Source of the DNA: Lachnospiraceae bacterium
GTDB taxonomy: Bacteria > Bacillota > Clostridia > Lachnospirales > Lachnospiraceae
Reading direction: 5' to 3'
NCBI GenBank assembly: GCA_022799175.1
Contig: JAAWNY010000011.1
Location: 1 to 60,272 of the forward strand
Length of the DNA stretch: 60,272 nt
A program made the translations under genes and the position numbers. The first letter of the stretch is position 1, and every line of letters starts with the position of its first letter. Of the stretch, positions 9,545 to 15,912 are shown one piece after another. Below the pieces are notes generated by a model. The model was not told the DNA's origin, did not search any database, and saw only the letters and a list, made by a program, of their open reading frames with translations.

Positions 9545-10196
9545 AATGACAATCTTAAAAAGGCTGTTACCAGTTCTGATGTTGGGCGTGCTGTCTGTAA
9601 TGATTGGCGTGACAGGTGCCACTGTCCTTCACACGATGCAATTGGAGAACCCCATTAAGACGCCTCCGGTTGAGGGGAAGATCGAGGAGGATATCAATGG
9701 GAACGCTAAAAACGCGAAGTTTACCAATGACGGGGAGGCGGATGTGTTTTTGCGGGTGGCCTACACGGAAACCTGGCTGGCCAGTGACGGGAAGACGATA
9801 TTGCCCAACCGGACAAAGGATAAGTCGGGGAACATGATTTCTCCGGCAGTGCCCAAGTGGAACACGGCTTCCCCCTGGGACTGGAGCAAGGAGAGTAAGG
9901 AAGGCTGGATTTATTATAAAAAGGTGCTTCCGGGGACCGTAGCCGGGCCGAATGCCAACCATTCAACCGGTTATATTGTGACAGATGTCGATTTTGCAAA
10001 TGTAGCGAAGGCTGCAGACGAGAGATACAAAACAGCAAAATACCGCCTCCATTTTACGATGGAGGTGGTGCAGGCCAGCGATGACTGGGACATAAGCAGG
10101 GAAGCGGCGTCAGAACTGTTTGATAAGACAATCGCTTTAGAAGGCAACAGCAATTGGGTGACCAATAAATATAATGCCACAATTCAATGGAACTGA
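9537..10196 (+). CDS. SipW-dependent (TasA/BsaA-like) matrix protein 1
   Basis: 219 aa, overlapping the upstream gene by 8 nt. The N-terminal hydrophobic segment (LLPVLMLGVLSVMIGVTGATV) resembles a SipW-type signal peptide. The rest is a beta-rich domain with NDGEADVFLRVAYTETW and YYKKVLPGT, motifs repeated in the next three genes. The shared pattern (a tilted signal, then 'xxNTGxxxxFLRVxxxExW', then 'DGYYYYKKVL') defines the TasA/camelysin/BsaA-type biofilm matrix family. Start 9537 is chosen for the GAGG box 6 nt upstream; ATG 9525 is possible. The FxYF signature of classic members is absent here, so it is the most divergent of the set. Confidence 0.75.
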   Translation: MRKMTILKRLLPVLMLGVLSVMIGVTGATVLHTMQLENPIKTPPVEGKIEEDINGNAKNAKFTNDGEADVFLRVAYTETWLASDGKTILPNRTKDKSGNMISPAVPKWNTASPWDWSKESKEGWIYYKKVLPGTVAGPNANHSTGYIVTDVDFANVAKAADERYKTAKYRLHFTMEVVQASDDWDISREAASELFDKTIALEGNSNWVTNKYNATIQWN

Positions 10197-10213
10197 GAAA
10201 GGAGGCAGCTATA

Positions 10214-10918
10214 ATGGAAGAGAACGGAAAAAAGAAATCTTTTAAGAAAGCCAGAGCGGCGTGCCTGATTTCTCTTGTTGCGATTCTGGTGGCATTTGGA
10301 ATAACCTGGGCATTTTACAGCGACAGCCCGGTATTGGGCAATGTATTGCAGACTTCCAATACTAGTATTTCCATGGTGGAGGAATTTAATCCGGACAGTT
10401 CTTTCCTGCCCGGGGAGACGGTGGCGAAGGTAGTAAGCTTTCAGAACACTGGAGATTTGGATTTGTTTTTGAGAGTCAAGGTACCGCCGACAGAAGCCTG
10501 GTACAGCAATGACGGAAAAACAGAGAAACCGGATTTGAACACGGAGAGGGTTATCAAAAACTGGACGAAGGCATGGAGCGAGAACGAAGAATGGACAGAC
10601 GCAGTTGACGGCTACCGCTATTACAAAAAGGTCCTAAAAGGGACCGGGAACAAGAATGCGAGGCCGGAGGAAAGAAAGACCAATCCGATATTGGAGAGCA
10701 TTACTTTGGATAAGTCCGTTTCCAATGACCGCCACAAAACAGACTACAGCGATAAGATTTATAAACTGACCTTTGACGCACAGGCAGTGCCTGTGGAATT
10801 GCAGGGGGATACAGCAGGAGACCAGCAGATAGCGGTGCAGGCGGAGTGGGGAATGACGGTTACGCAAAATGCGGATGGGACATTGAACTGGAGCAAGGCA
10901 TCTGGCAATGGGCAATGA
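10214..10918 (+). CDS. SipW-dependent (TasA/BsaA-like) matrix protein 2
   Basis: 234 aa. The signal peptide is ACLISLVAILVAFGITWAFYSDS-like, with the WAFYSD motif just after the hydrophobic core as in SipW substrates. The mature domain has PGETVAKVVSFQNTGDLDLFLRV-type strands and a GYRYYKKVLKGT segment. Start at 10214 follows an excellent AAAGGAGG site; an in-frame ATG at 10187 overlaps the previous gene and has no such site. Part of an operon of four related proteins plus the SipW peptidase. The function is inferred from family: exported, polymerising biofilm matrix subunits. Confidence 0.82.
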   Translation: MEENGKKKSFKKARAACLISLVAILVAFGITWAFYSDSPVLGNVLQTSNTSISMVEEFNPDSSFLPGETVAKVVSFQNTGDLDLFLRVKVPPTEAWYSNDGKTEKPDLNTERVIKNWTKAWSENEEWTDAVDGYRYYKKVLKGTGNKNARPEERKTNPILESITLDKSVSNDRHKTDYSDKIYKLTFDAQAVPVELQGDTAGDQQIAVQAEWGMTVTQNADGTLNWSKASGNGQ

Positions 10919-10942
10919 TAGAAGAGGAAGGAGGAGAGCAAG

Positions 10943-11953
10943 ATGAAAAGCAAAACAAAATTATTGGCCTTAGCCGGGATTCTCGGGGTTGCCACAGTTG
11001 GAGGAACCTTTGCATATTTCAGCCAGACCTTGACGGCCAAGAACGTTTTTGACACGGGTGTTTACGATACGGAATTGGTGGAGAAATTCGAACCGGAGGA
11101 TGGCGAGAACTGGGAGCCGGGAACCAATGTAAATAAGGATGTGACCGTAAAGAATACGGGAACTCTCCCCGTGGTTGCCCGTGTGAAATTCCAGGAGGAA
11201 TGGGTGAACAAGGCTACCGGTAAGACTATTTACCTTTTGGATACCAGCAATCCGGAACAGATGGCAAAGAATGAGAGCGATAAAACCCGTACCCCAGAGG
11301 CGAGAAATAAATTTGAAAATGTGTATCAGGCGGATTGGGAGGATGGTGAGGATAATCCGGATGGGCTGACAGAGGGAGATGACTCCGTGGTATTCAAGCA
11401 GCTGATTCCGGAAGGATCTGAGGACGAGTGGGTTTACAATCCGGCAGATGGTTATTATTACTGTAAGCGGGTGCTGAAAGAAGTCACGGAGGCCGAGGAC
11501 GGAACCGAGATTGTGGATGAGACGAAAAAGTTGTTAGACGGACTGACTCTTTGTGAGAATACGGATATGGGCGCTTATGAAATCGTGAAGTTTTATGCAT
11601 TGACGGAAGAACGCCCAGAGGATGACAGCGAAGATTGGATCTTGTTTGATACACAAACCGACGGCGAGGGCAATACCTCGTATCTGGATACCCGGGATAT
11701 GCAGGAAAAACTGAAGGCGGAAGGTAAGGCGATCCGGCATATGAAATCCATAACCCAGCTAAAGAGTGACGATTTGAGCGGCTACAGCAATGCTTATTAT
11801 ACATTGACGGTTACTGCCCAGACTGTGCAGGCCACGAATCTGGCAGTGCAGAATGCATTTGGCGATCTGGAGGCTTTGGAGGCCCTGGGATGTCAGTGGA
11901 CGCTGACGGATGAGACAGTGGTTCATGATGGATCGGAGAAAGAGACGGAATAA
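10943..11953 (+). CDS. SipW-dependent (TasA/BsaA-like) matrix protein 3
   Basis: 336 aa. The signal peptide carries the hallmark GGTFAYFSQT at its cleavage region, nearly the B. subtilis TasA type. Mature domain: EKFEPEDGENWEPGTNVNK, then VKNTGTLPVVARVKFQEEW and GYYYCKRVLKEV, matching the neighbours. The C-terminal half holds the conserved SGYSNAYYTLTVTAQTVQAT segment, seen also in matrix protein 4 and, diverged, in the LPQTG protein. Ribosome-binding site GGAGGAG. An 82-nt gap to the next gene is the largest inside the operon and could hold a secondary promoter; no clear boxes were found. Confidence 0.88.
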   Translation: MKSKTKLLALAGILGVATVGGTFAYFSQTLTAKNVFDTGVYDTELVEKFEPEDGENWEPGTNVNKDVTVKNTGTLPVVARVKFQEEWVNKATGKTIYLLDTSNPEQMAKNESDKTRTPEARNKFENVYQADWEDGEDNPDGLTEGDDSVVFKQLIPEGSEDEWVYNPADGYYYCKRVLKEVTEAEDGTEIVDETKKLLDGLTLCENTDMGAYEIVKFYALTEERPEDDSEDWILFDTQTDGEGNTSYLDTRDMQEKLKAEGKAIRHMKSITQLKSDDLSGYSNAYYTLTVTAQTVQATNLAVQNAFGDLEALEALGCQWTLTDETVVHDGSEKETE

Positions 11954-12035
11954 TCGTTTGATTGATTTTGTAAGGTTATTTAAAAAATATAAAAAGTAAC
12001 TATATTGACAGATTTCAAAAAAGGGAGAGTTTAAG

Positions 12036-13082
12036 ATGAAGCTGAACAAAAAAGTAGTGGCAGTTGCAAGTCTGGGAGCGTTGGTACTGGTAGGGGGAAC
12101 ATTTGCATATTTTAATCAGACGATGTCTCTGGATAACCCGTTGGATACGGGGAAATACAATACCCAACTGGTAGAGCAGTTCACACCGCCGGGTGACGGG
12201 GATGAGTTAAAGCCAGGTCAGCGCTGGGAGAAGGATGTGTGGGCCGAGAATACCGGTGATTATCCGGTCCTGGTGAGAATCCGGATGGATGAGAGATGGA
12301 TGAGAAAGCCAGAGGAGGGCGGTTCCGTCGGTGCTCCTTATAAGGTGATCGGAAGCGTGAATGGAGCATGGGATGCTGCTGCCGGAAAATTTGTACCCGC
12401 GGAAGGTTTTGGGGTGGATAACAGATTCCTCCAGGGTGTTTATGATGAGCAGTTAAATACCTTTGATGCCGTGCAGACAGGAGAGGACGGAGATTCAGAC
12501 GGCCTGGTTCCGGACGATGAGGGAACGGTTGTGTATAAGAATATTCGCAAGGATACTGGCTGGGTAGCCGGAGGAGACGGATATTGGTATTATAATGGAG
12601 TGCTTGAAAGAGCAAGCGCAGGAGATAAGGCGAAAACAGGATTGCTTTTGGATGATCTGGTTTTGGCAAAGGATGTTGACCTGGGTAAATATGAGCATAA
12701 GGAGTATTATGCTATTGCGGCGACACAGCCGGCGGCGAATGATACTAATCAGGGCGTGTGGAATCTCATTACGCAATGGAATGGCGAGACCAATCCGACG
12801 ACGATCATTGACTGGGCAAAGACACTTAATATTCCGGAAGGCCAGAAGCTGTGGAGAAAATCTGAATCGAATGTGATTGATGGTTTGCTTGGATACTCGA
12901 ATTCTTACTATACCCTGACCATCACCTCCGATTTCGTTCAGGCAACAGATGATGCAATGAAGGCCAGCTGGGGCTTTGATCATACAGGGCTTGCAGACAA
13001 GAACATTACCAATATCCAGCTGGGCGCAGACAATGTGAGTCTGGTGAGCACAACAAGCGCAGAGACTACCGTAAATGAGTAA
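12036..13082 (+). CDS. SipW-dependent (TasA/BsaA-like) matrix protein 4
   Basis: 348 aa. The signal ends VGGTFAYFNQTMSLDN, the classic SipW-substrate motif. The mature protein has VEQFTPPGDGDELKPGQRW, VWAENTGDYPVLVRIRMDERW and DGYWYYNGVLERA, collinear with matrix protein 3, so the two look like tandem duplicates that diverged. It ends with the LGYSNSYYTLTITSDFVQAT segment. The stop overlaps the start of sipW by 8 nt, implying translational coupling of substrate and peptidase. Start follows GGGAG. Confidence 0.88.
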   Translation: MKLNKKVVAVASLGALVLVGGTFAYFNQTMSLDNPLDTGKYNTQLVEQFTPPGDGDELKPGQRWEKDVWAENTGDYPVLVRIRMDERWMRKPEEGGSVGAPYKVIGSVNGAWDAAAGKFVPAEGFGVDNRFLQGVYDEQLNTFDAVQTGEDGDSDGLVPDDEGTVVYKNIRKDTGWVAGGDGYWYYNGVLERASAGDKAKTGLLLDDLVLAKDVDLGKYEHKEYYAIAATQPAANDTNQGVWNLITQWNGETNPTTIIDWAKTLNIPEGQKLWRKSESNVIDGLLGYSNSYYTLTITSDFVQATDDAMKASWGFDHTGLADKNITNIQLGADNVSLVSTTSAETTVNE

Positions 13083-13578
13083 ATATCTGAAACGGCTGTT
13101 TAATATCCTTTCGTGGCCTGTCTATGTATGTATTGCCGCTTATTTGCTGATAGCCGCCCCTCTGGTGGCGGGCTATCGGCCGGTGGTGGTACTCAGTGGC
13201 AGTATGGAGCCGACCTATCATGTGGGAAGCATCATCTATTATAAGTCCGCATCCTTTGAGCAGATCGCAAAAGGAGATGCCATCACCTATCAGGTCGGAA
13301 CAGACGGGGAGCTGGTCACTCACCGGGTGGTGGAGAAACAGGAGATTTCTCAGGAGTTTGTCACAAAGGGAGATGCCAATGAGACTCCGGATCCGTTGCC
13401 GGTGTCCTATAGGAATGTGGTGGGACGGGCGGCAAAATGGACGATTCCCTATGCCGGGTATTTCGTTTCTTTTGGAAAGACACCTGCCGTGATTGGAGTT
13501 ATGGTAGCGATACTGGTGATTGGCATCATCCTGGATAATGTGACAGCTGACGGGAAAAAGAACGGGGATGACCAGTAA
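13075..13578 (+). CDS. sipW: Signal peptidase I of the SipW (ER-type) class
   Basis: 167 aa. The N-terminal membrane segment (about 10-35) leads into LSGSMEPTYHVGSI, which holds the catalytic Ser. The second conserved box is LVTHRVVEKQ, which has His in place of the Lys of bacterial-type enzymes; this defines ER-type/SipW peptidases. Box FVTKGDANETPDPLPV follows. A C-terminal membrane segment is present (about 140-160). It should cleave the signal peptides of the four matrix proteins and probably the LPQTG protein. It has no independent Shine-Dalgarno site; its ATG lies inside the end of matrix gene 4. Confidence 0.93.
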   Translation: MSKYLKRLFNILSWPVYVCIAAYLLIAAPLVAGYRPVVVLSGSMEPTYHVGSIIYYKSASFEQIAKGDAITYQVGTDGELVTHRVVEKQEISQEFVTKGDANETPDPLPVSYRNVVGRAAKWTIPYAGYFVSFGKTPAVIGVMVAILVIGIILDNVTADGKKNGDDQ

Positions 13579-13618
13579 ACGGTAACCTGTGAATCCGTTT
13601 GGATAGGAGAATAAGGAA

Positions 13619-15313
13619 ATGAAAAAAGGCAAAATTGTATTATTTGGCCTGGCAGCTCTGGCGGTAGCGTCAATCGGGGGAACCTGGGCGGCATGGACGG
13701 CATATCAGGAAACCGCGAATGAGTATATGGTTCCCAAGTATAAAACCAGTCTGGAAGAGAAATTCACCCGGCCGGATGACTGGCAGCCAGGCATTTCAAT
13801 GAGAAAAGAGGTTTGGGTCAGCAACGATGTGAGGGACGAAAGCGGAGAGCGGGAGAGCGCTGTGCCGGTGATTGCCAAGGTGGAATTCCATCAGCAGTGG
13901 GTTCGCCGGGAAACCATCTATGAGATGGATGCCAACGGCAATAAGACGCCGGTAGATCCGGTGGCGGGAAAGCATCTTCCTCCGGTGTTTGTCTCTGACG
14001 AAGGGGTAAGCCAGTATGCGGCGGTGCCCAATTTCAATAAGGAAGCCGTAGTGGTTTTAAGCTCCGGGGTTGCCCGCGATGAGGGATTGAGCCTGGGGTT
14101 GCCGGTGGTAGAGGATCCGGCAGAGGCGAGAGGCAAATGGCTGCTGGTAGAGGAAGAGCCCAATGAGATTGGAAACTATATTTTCTACTATGTAGGGGTA
14201 TTGCAGCCAGGAGAGAGCACTCCCATGCTGCTTGAGAGCGTGACGATGAATCCGCTGATGGAGGCAACGATTGCCAAGAAGGATACCACCTACCGGAAAC
14301 GGCCGGATAATTCCGGTTATGATCAGATCACGGTAACGAACCGGAATTCCAAATATGGTTATGATGGCTGTACCTATACGATGGATATCGAGGCGACTAC
14401 TGTACAGGCTACCAAGGCAGCAGTAGAGAAGACCTTTGATGACGGTCGTTTTGAAAAAGTGATTTATTATCTGGCCAATGAGGTGGCGGATCCTGGTGTC
14501 TACGACCATTCAGATCTGGCCAAGGTTCTTACCTTGGTGAATACCGAGGGGGAGAAGTTGGAATATATTCCCTACCGCAGCGGAGACGGCAAAGAGATAG
14601 AAGAGGGTAACTGGTTTATGAGCTTTGTCGATATGGTGCCCGGAGGAATCTATAAGGACACCTTGAAGGTAGAGAATATGACCAAGAATCGTCGGGCGAG
14701 AATCTATATGAGGATTCGTCCAAGGGAGCAGGATCCCATCAAGGATGAGCTTCTGGAAAAGATTACCATGAAGATCTGGTATGAGGATGAGCTGCTTTAT
14801 GAAGGAAAGGTCACCGGCGCCAAGTACGGCGATGGAAGGGATTTTCATGAACTGCTTCCTCTCTGTTACCTGCGTCCGGGAGAGTCCGGAGTGGTAAAGG
14901 TGGAGATGCAGCTGGATCCCACCATCACCTGTGACCCCGATACCGGCGAGTGCATCTACGCTGATCAGCTGTCGAAGATTGACTGGGAGTTTATGTGCCA
15001 GGGCGGCAGCGGCGGAGGTGGCGGCGGTGGAGGCGGCGGTGGCGGAGGCGGCGGCCAGGGTGGTCCCGGCGGCAATCCTCCCACCACGGATATCCCTGAT
15101 GGCGGAGTACCCACTACCTTCTTAGATGACGGCGATGTACCTCTGGCCAGCATGATGATTCCGGATGAGGATGTACCGTTAGCGGCACTGCTTCCTCAGA
15201 CCGGGGATAACCGTCCGATCGTTCTTCTGGCAGTGCTTTCCGCCACCAGTTTGATGCTTCTTGTGGCATTGGGAATACAGCTGAATAAAGAAAGGCAAAG
15301 AAAACAGAAATAA
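13619..15313 (+). CDS. LPQTG-anchored SipW-type matrix protein (wall anchor of the matrix)
   Basis: 564 aa. The N-terminal signal is of SipW type (IGGTWAAWTAYQ). The first half repeats the matrix fold seen in the upstream genes (EEKFTRPDDWQPG, VIAKVEFHQQW, YIFYYVGVLQPGE). A second domain covers about 280-450. Then comes a glycine linker of 15 consecutive Gly codons (15011-15055), a Pro/Asp-rich stalk, LPQTG at residues 525-529, a hydrophobic segment and a basic tail ending KERQRKQK, i.e. a sortase class signal. The likely job is to fix polymerised matrix subunits to peptidoglycan, comparable to the anchor component of the C. perfringens BsaA system (inference). No sortase gene is in the window. 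Confidence 0.88.
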   Translation: MKKGKIVLFGLAALAVASIGGTWAAWTAYQETANEYMVPKYKTSLEEKFTRPDDWQPGISMRKEVWVSNDVRDESGERESAVPVIAKVEFHQQWVRRETIYEMDANGNKTPVDPVAGKHLPPVFVSDEGVSQYAAVPNFNKEAVVVLSSGVARDEGLSLGLPVVEDPAEARGKWLLVEEEPNEIGNYIFYYVGVLQPGESTPMLLESVTMNPLMEATIAKKDTTYRKRPDNSGYDQITVTNRNSKYGYDGCTYTMDIEATTVQATKAAVEKTFDDGRFEKVIYYLANEVADPGVYDHSDLAKVLTLVNTEGEKLEYIPYRSGDGKEIEEGNWFMSFVDMVPGGIYKDTLKVENMTKNRRARIYMRIRPREQDPIKDELLEKITMKIWYEDELLYEGKVTGAKYGDGRDFHELLPLCYLRPGESGVVKVEMQLDPTITCDPDTGECIYADQLSKIDWEFMCQGGSGGGGGGGGGGGGGGGQGGPGGNPPTTDIPDGGVPTTFLDDGDVPLASMMIPDEDVPLAALLPQTGDNRPIVLLAVLSATSLMLLVALGIQLNKERQRKQK

Positions 15314-15323
15314 GAGAAGTGAG

Positions 15324-15368
15324 AAACCGGCAGATGGCCATTCGAAGAGATGGGGCTGCCGGTTTTTT
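15324..15368 (+). terminator. Rho-independent terminator ending the matrix operon
   Basis: Arms AAACCGGCAG (15324-15333) and CTGCCGGTTT (15356-15365), followed by T. It lies 10 bp after the stop of the LPQTG gene. Confidence 0.88.
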
Positions 15369-15453
15369 GAATTTTTTGAGCCGTAGCACATCCGTACAGA
15401 CAGCGGAATTTAATAGAAATGAATGTTGTAAAAGGTATTTCTTTGTGATAAAC

Positions 15454-15475
15454 TATAATAACTATCAAGATAGTT
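15454..15475 (+). promoter_or_regulatory. -10 box with adjoining perfect palindrome
   Basis: TATAAT at 15454-15459 is followed immediately by AACTATC-AA-GATAGTT (15460-15475), a perfect 7-bp inverted repeat. No good -35 box is found at 16-18 bp. The palindrome would cover the transcription start, an ideal repressor operator position. It serves the small protein/HD-PRTase unit and perhaps the downstream xseB operon. Confidence 0.5.
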
Positions 15476-15489
15476 AGAGAGGGAAGAGT

Positions 15490-15912
15490 ATGGAACAAGA
15501 GGTCAAGGAATTTCTTAAGAAATTTTTAGCGGCATTACGTCTCAATCATGTAGAGGCGATTCCGTTTACTGGGGATGAATTCCAAAAAGGAATTCATGCA
15601 ATAGAAGAATCCTTGAAAGAACAATTGCCTCGACAGATGTTTGAAGATATTGCAGATGTATTTGCCAAAGAGCCGGTTGATGAGGTGTATCGTCATATCT
15701 GTAGTTTGTTTATGGATTTTAATGGTTCTCAGATCAGCTTTTCCGGTGCAGATAATCCGAGATGGACTCGTATGACGATTAAAATGACACCGTATATGGC
15801 CGATCGAGTACTGGATGACATGTCAGTTTTTCCGATAGATCGGAAGCTGATGAATACAATTGCAGAAGAATTTTGTGAAGCGGCAGGAGTTCTCTTATGG
15901 GAAGAGTTTTAG
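15490..15912 (+). CDS. Unknown small protein paired with the HD-PRTase fusion
   Basis: 140 aa, not recognised. It is acidic and mostly helical in appearance, with no signal peptide, membrane segment or cysteine motif. Two amphipathic stretches are visible: residues 1-50 (EEFLKKFLAALRLNHVEA-like) and 115-138 ending CEAAGVLLWEEF. Ribosome-binding site AGAGAGGGAAG. Its last 16 nt overlap the start of the next gene, so the two proteins are translationally coupled and probably act together, for example as a regulatory partner or sensor (inference). Confidence 0.7.
   Translation: MEQEVKEFLKKFLAALRLNHVEAIPFTGDEFQKGIHAIEESLKEQLPRQMFEDIADVFAKEPVDEVYRHICSLFMDFNGSQISFSGADNPRWTRMTIKMTPYMADRVLDDMSVFPIDRKLMNTIAEEFCEAAGVLLWEEF

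Noticed and set aside
14965..15153. Minus-strand proline-rich frame at the glycine tract
   Set aside because: Mirror of the poly-Gly coding sequence.
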